A DNA stretch of 9,794 bases from JAWXUK01 sp044432725 (GTDB lineage: Bacteria; Bacillota; Clostridia; Oscillospirales; Oscillospiraceae). Positions 1 to 7,050 of this stretch are shown one piece after another (the stretch's first letter is position 1; every line of letters starts with the position of its first letter). The stretch lies in the NCBI GenBank assembly GCA_044432725.1, contig JAWXUL010000056.1, positions 1-9,794 on the forward strand, written 5' to 3'. The notes below the pieces were generated by a model. It was not told the DNA's origin, did no database searches, and saw only the letters and a list, made by a program, of their open reading frames with translations. Both the position numbers and the translations under genes were made by a program.

Positions 1-147
1 TCGTAGACAGGAGCCGTTTCCTCGTAGACAGCAGCATTCTCCTCGTAGACAGGAGCCGTTTCCTCGTAGACAGGAGCCGTTTCCTCATAGACAGGAGCGT
101 TTTCTTCTTGCACTAGAGGAGTTTCCTCTTGCACTGGCTCAGGGACA
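1..147 (-). repeat. 21-bp tandem repeat encoding EETAPVY-type heptapeptides in essC
   Basis: Seven consecutive 21-bp units are visible, starting at 1, 22, 43, 64, 85, 106 and 127. The units at 1, 43 and 64 are identical, and the copies diverge to the right (Tyr changes to Gln; the last copy is poor). On the minus strand they encode seven-residue units of the type VYEETAP / VQEENAP. All are in frame, so copy-number change would keep the protein open. The array runs to the left edge and is probably longer than seen. Its acidic, proline-rich composition suggests an extended linker after ATPase domain 1. Confidence 0.93.
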
Positions 148-3098
148 TAATCAGGATGCATTTCTCCCTCTTCACGAGCATGGTCAATCTCGTGATAAAG
201 GAATGGTTCTACACTACAGTGATTTGCTTCTGCTAAGGCACTCAAATACTCTAACACAGCTTCTAGTTGGGTCTTGTCCGTGATTTCTTTTCTGTTTTTG
301 ATGGGATAACGTTTCACACGTTGCCCTGCAAAGTTAATCACGTCCACAGTCTGAGCATGGGGTGGGAGGAAATGTTCTTGACGCACATAGGTTTGCAAAC
401 AGTTACCAGTTTGCACCTCAGCAAACACTTCATTTTGTCCCACTTGTACAAAACAACGCCCAGCATGGCGCAAGGTAGGATTGGGAGCCATGCCCATCAA
501 ATCTTGAAAATCCTCTGGATGGGTTAAATTCAAACAAACACGGAATTGAGAGGCAAAATGAGCATCTTTCACCACAGAAGGGGTCGCTGTTGCCAAAATG
601 AGATGAATCCCGAGAAGTTGTCCGATTTTCACAAGATACATCAGCTCTTCCAACAATTTGGGGGCTTCTCGCAACAGGGGGAGGAACTCGTCCACAACCA
701 CAGCGATTCGTGTCATCACTTCTGGCACTTTGCCTTCTAAATAATATTTTTGATAGCCATTGATGTCCAAAGAATCCAGTTCGTATTTTTTGGCAATATT
801 ACGAAACAGCCTTTTTCTCCGTTGGATTTCCAGACGTAGAGGGATCATAATCCCTCGACATTGTGGAATAGAGCAGACAGTGCCTAAAACGTGGGGGGCA
901 TTTTTAAATGGGGTGACAAAATGGCTCCCTGAAAATTCCATCAATAAAACAGAAAAATCAGTGGGACTATGGCATACCATCATGGAAAGGATCAAGCTTT
1001 GTAGCAATGCTGTTTTGTCATGCTCCACTTCTCCCACCACCAAACCGTGACAGCCGTGGTATTGTTCGTGAATGTCCAAAGAAAACAAAGCTTCTCCAGT
1101 GGTCAGACCCAAAGGTGCAGAAAGAGATTTGTGAGAGCGATGGTTCAGCCAACGCTGAGCCACCTTCAAATCTTCAATGGAACCACAGTGGAACATATCT
1201 AAAAAGCCCACCTTTTCCACCAGTTCTTCCTTTTCTTTGTGGAGAACAAAGGGGACATTTAGCATCCCTTGTAAAAAGCTGCGAATCAGCTGTTCTTTCA
1301 CATCATCTTGGGCAAATTTGACAAACCAATTTTGCCCATCTCTTTTGCAATAAACCCCACTATAATTGGTGTTACAACGAATCACAGCATTACAGCCCTT
1401 GGGCAAAGCAGAAAGATCAGGGGCAAAAAACAGTGGATAAATCCCCTCTCCAATGGTGGGACGCTTACCTTGCCCTGAAAGCAAAGCTTGTTCAATCAAA
1501 TCTGGATTGGTGACAAAAAGCACATAGGTTTCTTGCCCAGCACGATGACTTAAACGATGTTCAATATGACGCACGACAGCGTGGGCCTCGTCCTCTCTAC
1601 TTGCCATAAACCGCACACTTTGGTCGTTGCTCCACAATGCGGGCAAATCCTTTGCCCAAAGGAAAAAATCCTTATCCTCAGGAGAGAAAAAGCAAGCCAC
1701 TTTCACAGTGTCAGGATTATGCAGCGCCATCACATCAATCATCATGGCATACATCATCTCATATACTTTTTCTTTTTGTCCAAAAATTCCAATTTGCTTT
1801 TCTTTAGCAAGGGAAATCACCTCAGGAACATCTTTCAGGGTTTTATACTTCCCAGCTAAATTCTGAGGGTGTTTTTGTAGCTCGTCCTCTTCTAAATCAA
1901 AGACTTCCATGGGGACTTTCACAGCTACTTCAAAATCATGACTCCCCAAACCCAAGCGCAAGGACAGGAAGTCCTCGTCCTCTGGAGTACGCTCCCAAAG
2001 ACAGTTATCCCCTTGGTATTTATCTAGCATTTTCACCAAATGATCTGGGGAGGGGGCAAGAACATCGTTCCAAACCTTGTGATTACGACTGTATTTTTCT
2101 TCTAATTCTTTGTTTTTCTGGGTGGTGTAAACCAGATATTTTTCTTGACGCTTGTCCTCTTCTTTTGCCACTCGTTTTTTCTGGAGACCTTTCACATAAG
2201 CTGGCCAGAGCAAAGCTGCGAAAAAGGAAATACCCGCTATGATGCCATAGGTAAGAAGTTGGGTCACATCTCCAAAGGTCATTACGTTCACCCCAGCCAA
2301 GGCACCAAAGACCAAAGCAAGAATGATAAGCAAGTAAGAAGGGACAGAAGTCAAAGCAACAGGCAGTTTTTCCTGTTCCTTGGGAGAAGGGGGAGAGATT
2401 TCCACTACCCCACGCTCTAAAGGAATGGTCACACGGGGAGGACGTTCCAGTTGGGCAAGTTCCTCAGGACGAGGGGGGAACTCAGCCACTTTGGGTGGAT
2501 ATTCTTGCAAAATGGAGATACCACGACAGGAAAGGGCAAGATATTCCCCCATAAAGACCATGCCAACCCCCATGGTCCAAATCATATCCCCAGCATTCAA
2601 ACGCTTTTCACTGCAACGTTTTCCGTTGACATAAATCGCTTGATAGGTGGGATTGCTGTAGAGAACATAGCGATTCCCTTGTTTTTGAATCTTTCCAGTA
2701 TCATGATAAAGGGTGTTGGCTAAAATGCCATTGATGTGGCATTGCTGTCCACTACCGATGGTGATTTCATTCTCCAAGTAATAATATCTGTGGGTAATGG
2801 CAAGCTGTGAAACATCTTGCACGAAAATCTGATAGCTATAGCCTTCGTTTTCTGAAATGGCATCGATGAACATACCGTCATAAAGAAGGCAGTCTTCAAA
2901 GAGATCAGCAGAGCAATCAGTAATTTTATAATTTTGAATTTGTGATTTTAAAAAAATCCCATTTTCTTCAAAGGCAAAGACCGAGGGAAAAGTTTTATTT
3001 TGCAAATGGAAAAAACCGTGGTTTAAAATGGGGGTATTATCAGAAAGAGGAAAATTTTCTAATAGTCCATTGGCGCAAAACGTGATATAAAAATCCAA
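1..3098 (-). CDS. essC: EssC-like type VII secretion FtsK/SpoIIIE ATPase (3' end outside window)
   Basis: Reading the minus strand from a TTG at 3098 gives an unbroken frame of 1,032 residues that leaves the left edge. Seen in order: a first FHA-like region (about 1-95), a second (about 100-190, with an IGSGQQC motif that lacks the usual Arg), two hydrophobic segments (about 254-275 and 281-302), a basic charged stretch, then a first FtsK-type ATPase domain (about 650-915). This order matches EssC/YukB, the membrane ATPase that drives export of WXG100-type substrates. The P-loop is degenerate: GEVEHDKT with Lys695, where the family has GxxGxGKS/T. Walker B is intact (AVVVDEF, Asp803-Glu804). 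After domain 1 comes a Glu/Pro-rich heptapeptide repeat (from about residue 985) not expected in canonical EssC. Family members are about 1,450-1,500 residues, so the later ATPase domains should lie left of the window. No ATG fits the N-terminus; the first in-frame ATG would delete the first FHA region. Confidence 0.85.
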   Translation of the reverse strand, partial: MDFYITFCANGLLENFPLSDNTPILNHGFFHLQNKTFPSVFAFEENGIFLKSQIQNYKITDCSADLFEDCLLYDGMFIDAISENEGYSYQIFVQDVSQLAITHRYYYLENEITIGSGQQCHINGILANTLYHDTGKIQKQGNRYVLYSNPTYQAIYVNGKRCSEKRLNAGDMIWTMGVGMVFMGEYLALSCRGISILQEYPPKVAEFPPRPEELAQLERPPRVTIPLERGVVEISPPSPKEQEKLPVALTSVPSYLLIILALVFGALAGVNVMTFGDVTQLLTYGIIAGISFFAALLWPAYVKGLQKKRVAKEEDKRQEKYLVYTTQKNKELEEKYSRNHKVWNDVLAPSPDHLVKMLDKYQGDNCLWERTPEDEDFLSLRLGLGSHDFEVAVKVPMEVFDLEEDELQKHPQNLAGKYKTLKDVPEVISLAKEKQIGIFGQKEKVYEMMYAMMIDVMALHNPDTVKVACFFSPEDKDFFLWAKDLPALWSNDQSVRFMASREDEAHAVVRHIEHRLSHRAGQETYVLFVTNPDLIEQALLSGQGKRPTIGEGIYPLFFAPDLSALPKGCNAVIRCNTNYSGVYCKRDGQNWFVKFAQDDVKEQLIRSFLQGMLNVPFVLHKEKEELVEKVGFLDMFHCGSIEDLKVAQRWLNHRSHKSLSAPLGLTTGEALFSLDIHEQYHGCHGLVVGEVEHDKTALLQSLILSMMVCHSPTDFSVLLMEFSGSHFVTPFKNAPHVLGTVCSIPQCRGIMIPLRLEIQRRKRLFRNIAKKYELDSLDINGYQKYYLEGKVPEVMTRIAVVVDEFLPLLREAPKLLEELMYLVKIGQLLGIHLILATATPSVVKDAHFASQFRVCLNLTHPEDFQDLMGMAPNPTLRHAGRCFVQVGQNEVFAEVQTGNCLQTYVRQEHFLPPHAQTVDVINFAGQRVKRYPIKNRKEITDKTQLEAVLEYLSALAEANHCSVEPFLYHEIDHAREEGEMHPDYVPEPVQEETPLVQEENAPVYEETAPVYEETAPVYEENAAVYEETAPVY

Positions 3099-3106
3099 AA
3101 AATCAG

Positions 3107-3112
3107 TCCTTT
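3107..3112 (-). promoter_or_regulatory. Ribosome binding site that sets the essC TTG start
   Basis: On the minus strand AAAGGA lies 8 nt before the TTG at 3098-3096. An in-frame TAG lies just upstream and there is no ATG between it and residue about 76, so this TTG is the only start with a proper Shine-Dalgarno sequence that keeps the first FHA-like region. Confidence 0.7.
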
Positions 3113-3334
3113 CATCGCTAGTATGGTTCTATATTTCTAAAATAAGTCAAAGAAGACCCATTCAAGTGAAATGGTTTCAATTTTCCCTTCCTCTTTCATG
3201 AAAGAGCCCATAAGGGCAAAAAAAGGCAAAGAGAAGGGCTAGGGAGAATGATTTCCCTGAAAAGATCAAACCTCATGGCTTCAATTTTTGATTCGTTATC
3301 TTATTTAAAATTGAAGGCAGATTAAAATTCTTTT
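3113..3334 (-). other. Long structured leader of essC with several inverted repeats
   Basis: This stretch lies between the essC promoter and its start codon and contains no convincing gene. Inverted repeats seen: a perfect 16-bp palindrome CTCTTTCATGAAAGAG at 3191-3206; GCCC/GGGC around a 4-nt loop at 3206-3217; an imperfect palindrome AGGGA..TCCCT at 3241-3258; and a 10-bp pair CTTCAATTTT (3279-3288) / AAAATTGAAG (3307-3316). A 20-codon reading frame begins inside the palindrome on the minus strand but has no good ribosome binding site. A role in transcript control is inference. Confidence 0.5.
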
Positions 3335-3340
3335 CCCTTT

Positions 3341-3369
3341 AGTATAGCAAAGTTTTCCCTATTTGTAAA
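3341..3369 (-). promoter_or_regulatory. Promoter for essC (TTTACA-N17-TATACT, extended -10)
   Basis: On the minus strand, -35 TTTACA (3369-3364) and -10 TATACT (3346-3341) are separated by exactly 17 bp. The -10 is preceded by TGC, giving an extended -10. Transcription would begin near 3334 and leave a leader of about 235 nt before the TTG start. Confidence 0.72.
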
Positions 3370-3396
3370 GGGTTTGTGAAAAAGAAAAATACAATG

Positions 3397-3425
3397 TTGA
3401 CATCTTCTAATACTTCAGGTATAAT
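3397..3425 (+). promoter_or_regulatory. Consensus promoter for pdxS-pdxT (TTGACA-N17-TATAAT)
   Basis: A full-consensus -35 (3397-3402) and -10 (3420-3425) with a 17-bp spacer. The expected start near 3432 leaves a leader of about 108 nt. ATACTC (3460-3465) can pair with GAGTAT (3498-3503) in that leader. No MocR-type regulator gene or obvious PdxR operator is visible. The -35 lies only 27 bp from the -35 of the divergent essC promoter. Confidence 0.85.
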
Positions 3426-3539
3426 AATAGGATAAAGGGAAGCTTCTAGGCGATACCTCATACTCATTTTATTTAAAAATAACAAATTAAATGGAAAGAG
3501 TATCATATTGAATTAAAAAGCAACTTAAGGAGAAATCAA

Positions 3540-4415
3540 ATGAATCAAGAAAGAATTGACTTAAACAAACAACTTGCCCAAATGCTAAAGGGTGGGGTCA
3601 TTATGGACGTTATGACACCAGATCAAGCAAAAATTGCCCAAGAAGCAGGGGCTTGTGCTGTGATGGCATTAGAAAGAATTCCAGCAGATATCCGTGCAGC
3701 CGGTGGGGTTTCCCGTATGAGCGACCCAAAAATGATCCGAGAAATTCAAGCCGCTGTCACAATTCCTGTCATGGCAAAAGTGCGTATTGGGCATTTTGTA
3801 GAGGCTCAAATTCTGGAATCACTTGAAATCGACTACATCGACGAGAGCGAAGTCCTCTCTCCTGCAGATGACGTGTTCCACATCAACAAAACGAAATTCA
3901 AAACACCTTTTGTTTGTGGGGCAAAAGATTTGGGCGAAGCTCTTCGTCGTATCAACGAAGGCGCCACCATGATTCGCACAAAGGGCGAACCTGGGACAGG
4001 GGATGTGGTGCAAGCTGTTTCTCACATGCGTCTTATGCATCAAGAAATTCGCCGTCTTGTCAGTCTGGCAGAAGATGAATTATTCAATGCAGCAAAAGAA
4101 CTGCAAGTTCCTTATGAATTAGTGGAATATGTCCATAAAAACGAAAAGCTTCCTGTGGTAAACTTTGCAGCAGGTGGAGTTGCTACCCCTGCAGATGCAG
4201 CGCTGATGATGCAACTTGGGGCAGAAGGGGTCTTTGTGGGCTCTGGTATTTTCAAATCTGGCGATCCTAAAAAACGTGCTGCAGCCATTGTCAAAGCTGT
4301 GACAAACTTCCAAGACCCTAAAATCTTAGCCGAAGTTTCCACTGATTTAGGAGAAGCCATGGTTGGCATCAACAAAGACGAAATCCAACTTCTTATGGCA
4401 GAACGAGGAAAATAA
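3540..4415 (+). CDS. pdxS: Pyridoxal 5'-phosphate synthase, synthase subunit PdxS
   Basis: PdxS makes pyridoxal 5'-phosphate from ribose 5-phosphate (or ribulose 5-phosphate), glyceraldehyde 3-phosphate and ammonia supplied by PdxT; it works as a dodecamer of (beta/alpha)8 barrels in the cytosol. The 291-residue protein has the usual family length. Visible family marks are Asp23 (IMDVMT), Lys80 in AKVRIGH, which forms the first Schiff base, Lys148 in RTKGEPGTG, the second lysine, and the phosphate-binding glycine stretches near AAGGVATPADA and FVGSGIFKS. AAGGAG at 3527-3532 sits 7 nt before the ATG. pdxT starts 1 nt after the stop, so the two subunits are translated from one message. Confidence 0.98.
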   Translation: MNQERIDLNKQLAQMLKGGVIMDVMTPDQAKIAQEAGACAVMALERIPADIRAAGGVSRMSDPKMIREIQAAVTIPVMAKVRIGHFVEAQILESLEIDYIDESEVLSPADDVFHINKTKFKTPFVCGAKDLGEALRRINEGATMIRTKGEPGTGDVVQAVSHMRLMHQEIRRLVSLAEDELFNAAKELQVPYELVEYVHKNEKLPVVNFAAGGVATPADAALMMQLGAEGVFVGSGIFKSGDPKKRAAAIVKAVTNFQDPKILAEVSTDLGEAMVGINKDEIQLLMAERGK

Positions 4416-4416
4416 G

Positions 4417-4986
4417 ATGGCAAAAAAAACAGTCGCTGTTCTCGCTGTACAAGGTGCCTTTGAAGAGCATCGAAAGATGTTAGAGCTGTTGGGGGTCGAA
4501 ACCTTTGAAATCCGTCAGCTCCCAGACCTAGACAAAGAAATGGATGGTCTGATCTTGCCAGGGGGAGAAAGCTCTGTCCAAGGAAAACTCCTCCACGATT
4601 TGGGATTGTTCACCCCTCTCCAAAGAAAAATCCAAGAGGGGCTCCCCACCTTCGGCACCTGTGCAGGGATGATCCTCCTCGCCAAAGAATTGGAAAACAG
4701 CGAAGCCCTACATTTCCAAACCATGGATATTTCCGTGAAACGCAATGCCTATGGCAGACAGTTGGGGAGTTTTGAAGCCACAGAACCCTTTGCTTCTTGT
4801 GGTGCAATCCCCATGTCTTTTATCCGTGCACCTTATATTAAAACAGTTGGGAACACAGTGGAAGTCCTTGCAGAAGTCCAAGGGAAAATTGTTGCAGCCA
4901 AAGAAAAAAATCAAATGGTCACAGCATTTCACCCAGAAGTAACCCAATGTACCAAGGTACATGAATTTTTTGTGGAGATGCTGTGA
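4417..4986 (+). CDS. pdxT: Pyridoxal 5'-phosphate synthase, glutaminase subunit PdxT
   Basis: PdxT is the class I glutamine amidotransferase that hydrolyses glutamine and channels ammonia to PdxS. The 189-residue protein has the normal length. The catalytic triad is present: Cys82 in GTCAGM, His172 and Glu174 in AFHPEVT; the oxyanion region LPGGESS is at 47-53. The chosen start is ATG 4417, because GAGGAA (4405-4410, inside the end of pdxS) lies 6 nt upstream; an in-frame upstream extension into pdxS would add about 18 unrelated residues. Confidence 0.97.
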   Translation: MAKKTVAVLAVQGAFEEHRKMLELLGVETFEIRQLPDLDKEMDGLILPGGESSVQGKLLHDLGLFTPLQRKIQEGLPTFGTCAGMILLAKELENSEALHFQTMDISVKRNAYGRQLGSFEATEPFASCGAIPMSFIRAPYIKTVGNTVEVLAEVQGKIVAAKEKNQMVTAFHPEVTQCTKVHEFFVEML

Positions 4987-5014
4987 ATGACACAACGATG
5001 AAAGGAATTTGCCT

Positions 5015-5758
5015 ATGAATTTAGCTATGTTAGAAGCATTAGAAAATTCTCTCAGTGCCATTCTGGCGATCGAACTGAAATCTGAAAAAGTAGTCAGTGA
5101 AAACAAAAAAGCGAGGGAATTACTATCCATTAAGGGAAAACCCATCGACCTTTCAGAACTTTTCTTTTCAAAATCAAAGAAAAATCACTTGATCAACACA
5201 GTCTATAGCGCCTTGCAACGAGAAGATAAGTATCGTATCTGGGACACCGAAGTCCGTGGTTCCGAAAAAGAAAATGTGAAATGTGACATTGAATTCACCT
5301 TTGTCAATGACGCAAAGACTCATTTTTTCCTGAAAGTACGTCCTATTGTGGACAACAAAACCTATTATCTGGAAAAATTTATCGAAACACGACGTCGACC
5401 AGCCTTTACCATGTCACGTCATGGTGACTTTATCGTTGGTATTGGAAATGATAGCTTTTATGCAGCCTTTGCTTGTAACAAAGAAAGCATCAAAACCAAA
5501 TACAACAGCGAGTTTGTCCGCTTTTTACAAGAAGAAGGCAGAAAACAAACAGAAGCGAAAATGCGTAACGCCATTGCCAAAAACTCCAGTGGTATTTTGG
5601 ATATTCCCATTCAAACAGCAAGAGGAGATACCCTGTATTTCTATTACGACACAAAAAAATTAAAACAGGTGGAAGTAGAAGCGGGCAACACCCTATTTTG
5701 TCTTTTGGTTTCCAAAACAGATACCATCGAGGCATTGGATGACCCCTTTGATATGTAA
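5015..5758 (+). CDS. Stand-alone PAS-like protein, function unknown, downstream of pdxT
   Basis: A 247-residue soluble protein with no signal peptide, membrane segment or DNA-binding motif that I can see. The N-terminal half (about 5-122) opens with a PAS-like pattern (LENSLSAILAIELKSEKVV, then short helices and strands ending in FFLKVRPIV). The second half (about 132-240) repeats the pattern (GDFIVGIGNDSF..., ending NTLFCLLVSKTD). Two divergent PAS-type modules is an inference from pattern, not a clear family match. The start is ATG 5015, since AAAGGA at 5001-5006 lies 8 nt before it; the TTG at 5009 is too close. It follows pdxT by 28 nt with no terminator or promoter between, so it is likely in the pdxST message. 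It could be a ligand or redox sensor acting through a partner; no output domain is present. Confidence 0.75.
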   Translation: MNLAMLEALENSLSAILAIELKSEKVVSENKKARELLSIKGKPIDLSELFFSKSKKNHLINTVYSALQREDKYRIWDTEVRGSEKENVKCDIEFTFVNDAKTHFFLKVRPIVDNKTYYLEKFIETRRRPAFTMSRHGDFIVGIGNDSFYAAFACNKESIKTKYNSEFVRFLQEEGRKQTEAKMRNAIAKNSSGILDIPIQTARGDTLYFYYDTKKLKQVEVEAGNTLFCLLVSKTDTIEALDDPFDM

Positions 5759-5780
5759 TATCTTCCATTCATAAAAAATC

Positions 5781-5819
5781 AACACCCAAGAGCTTTTTGC
5801 CCTTGGGTGTTGTCTTTTT
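5781..5819. terminator. Bidirectional terminator between the pdx operon and the amidase gene
   Basis: AACACCCAAG (5781-5790) pairs perfectly with CTTGGGTGTT (5802-5811) around an 11-nt loop. On the plus strand it is followed by a T-rich run (GTCTTTTTA), and on the minus strand by GATTTTTTATG, so it can end both convergent transcripts. Confidence 0.9.
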
Positions 5820-5823
5820 ATGA

Positions 5824-6690
5824 TTAAGAGATGGCTTGGATATAGTTCTCGATACCAAGAGCAATCCCCAAGGCGACTGAGTAGCGATATTCCTCTGTGG
5901 CGAGAAGCTCGTCCTCTTTTTTGTTGGACATAAAGCCCATTTCCACAATAGTCACAGGAACTTCGCACCAGTTCAGTCCAGTCATGGAGTCAGACTCTAA
6001 AATGGTACGTCGATTGGCACCAGTTTCTGCGATGATACCATCCAAAACCAATTCAGACAAAAGACGGCTATTTTCATATAAATAGCTACAATATGGGTTT
6101 TTAGATGTCATACACATGGTCAAGGCACCATTCACAGAAGAGTCACTAAAACCATTTCCATGGAGACGAATAAAGGCATCTGCATTCAGCTCATTGGCGA
6201 TGATGGCACGCTCTGCGTTGCTGATATCCACTTCGTGGGTGCTACGAATCTGCACCACCTCGTACCCCCAATCCACCAAAATCTCTTCCAACATCAAAGC
6301 AACAGCAAGAGTCAGAACATATTCTGGAATTCCTGTATAGGCACCAGTGGTGCCACTGGAAACTTTTGCCTTTGTGATTGAGGAGCCAGGACCATTGGGC
6401 TCTTTGTCAGAATTACCATTCAGTTGATGTCCAGCATCAATCACCACCAAAGCTTTGGCTTCTGTTTCTGATGTATCAGGCACCTGTGGCTCTTCTGGAA
6501 GGACGGTTTCCTCTTGATTTGGGGTTTCTGGCTCTTCAGGAAGGGTGCTTTCCCCTTGATTGGGTGTTTCAGATACTTCTGGGAGGACGGTTTCCACCTG
6601 AGGTAGAAGGTTTTCTTCTCCCTGTAACAATGCCCCTCCAAAAGAGAAACTGAGAAAACAGGCTAGCACTAACATAACAGTTGATTTCAT
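5824..6690 (-). CDS. Secreted N-acetylmuramoyl-L-alanine amidase (Amidase_3)
   Basis: This is a zinc-dependent amidase that cuts the bond between N-acetylmuramic acid and L-alanine in peptidoglycan, outside the cell. The 288 residues comprise: a signal peptide (about 1-22, MKSTVMLVLACFLSFSFGG), a Pro/Glu/Thr-rich linker (about 24-78) with LPE..PETPNQ-type repeats, and the catalytic domain (80-288). Expected zinc ligands are His88 (VVIDAGH), Glu123 (GIPEY) and His177 (IRLHGNG); the catalytic Glu250 is in VEMGFMSN. LHGNG replaces the commoner HANA-type motif, but the ligand is kept. ATG 6690 is chosen over the TTG at 6711 because AAGAGG (6706-6701) lies between them. No SH3, LysM or other wall-binding domain is visible. 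A lipoprotein reading (VLAC) is possible but the hydrophobic run before Cys11 is short. Confidence 0.93.
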   Translation of the reverse strand: MKSTVMLVLACFLSFSFGGALLQGEENLLPQVETVLPEVSETPNQGESTLPEEPETPNQEETVLPEEPQVPDTSETEAKALVVIDAGHQLNGNSDKEPNGPGSSITKAKVSSGTTGAYTGIPEYVLTLAVALMLEEILVDWGYEVVQIRSTHEVDISNAERAIIANELNADAFIRLHGNGFSDSSVNGALTMCMTSKNPYCSYLYENSRLLSELVLDGIIAETGANRRTILESDSMTGLNWCEVPVTIVEMGFMSNKKEDELLATEEYRYSVALGIALGIENYIQAIS

Positions 6691-6726
6691 GGTTTTGATA
6701 CCTCTTTGCAATAAAATTTCATTTTT

Positions 6727-6755
6727 ATTATAGCATAATCCCTAGATTAAAACAA
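6727..6755 (-). promoter_or_regulatory. Promoter for the amidase gene (TTGTTT-N17-TATAAT, extended -10)
   Basis: On the minus strand, -35 TTGTTT (6755-6750) and -10 TATAAT (6732-6727) are 17 bp apart, and TGC precedes the -10. Transcription would start near 6720, about 30 nt before the ATG. The -35 lies just outside the left end of the multi-hairpin block. Confidence 0.72.
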
Positions 6756-6762
6756 GTGAAAT

Positions 6763-6991
6763 TTTTTGATATAGCAGCTTGAAAAATGATTAAGCCACAA
6801 GGCTTAATCATTTTTGATTGAAAGCTTTGCTTTCAATCTCTGTGATTTTCTTGAGAAAATCACAGTCAATTTGTCTATTGAGCAAGATTGAATCAGAAAT
6901 AATGACTTTGTCATTATTTCTTAAAACAACAGCAAAGCTGATGTTTTAAAGTTTGACAGGGTCAAACTTTATTCAAAATGCTATATTAAAA
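6763..6991. repeat. Multi-hairpin element: seven adjacent hairpins inside terminal inverted repeats
   Basis: Nearly every base here can pair locally. Hairpins in order: 15-bp stem 6782-6796/6801-6815 (loop ACAA); 10-bp stem 6816-6825/6829-6838 (loop TTT); 11-bp stem 6840-6850/6855-6865 (loop TTGA); an imperfect hairpin 6866-6891 with alternative TCAAT/ATTGA pairings; 12-bp stem 6895-6906/6910-6921 (loop TTT); 8+4-bp stem with one A/A mismatch 6921-6949 (loop AAA); 10-bp stem 6948-6957/6961-6970 (loop AGG). Outer arms 6764-6783 and 6972-6991 match as inverted repeats in about 17 of 21 positions, including ATATAGCA/TGCTATAT. No coding frame fits. It could be a non-autonomous foldback (MITE-like) element or a structured RNA; the sequence does not decide. 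No clear target-site duplication is seen. Confidence 0.85.
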
Positions 6992-7012
6992 TGATAATTC
7001 CAGTGAAAAGAG

Positions 7013-7041
7013 TTTACAGAGTCTAAGTTTTCTGATATAAT
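7013..7041 (+). promoter_or_regulatory. Promoter for the aldo/keto reductase gene (TTTACA-N17-TATAAT)
   Basis: -35 TTTACA (7013-7018) and -10 TATAAT (7036-7041) are separated by 17 bp. Transcription would start near 7048, so the inverted repeat at 7063-7099 begins about 15 nt into the message. Confidence 0.82.
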
Positions 7042-7050
7042 ATAAGTGAC

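Noticed and set aside
1..147. CRISPR array
   Set aside because: The 21-bp units are directly adjacent without spacers and are an in-frame coding repeat.
267..2723. Plus-strand reading frames across the essC region
   Set aside because: They are short, overlap, lack good ribosome binding sites and lie antisense to a continuous conserved minus-strand gene.
1..2873. ATG near 2873 as the essC start
   Set aside because: It would remove the first FHA-like region; the frame continues upstream to a TTG with a well-placed AAAGGA.
3426..3539. Riboswitch upstream of pdxS
   Set aside because: Only a short weak stem is visible in a leader of about 108 nt; no known riboswitch core is recognised.
6782..6815. 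First hairpin of the block as an intrinsic terminator
   Set aside because: It ends in a T-run, but both neighbouring genes are transcribed away from it and the T-run is part of the stem. It fits better as one arm of the larger structure.
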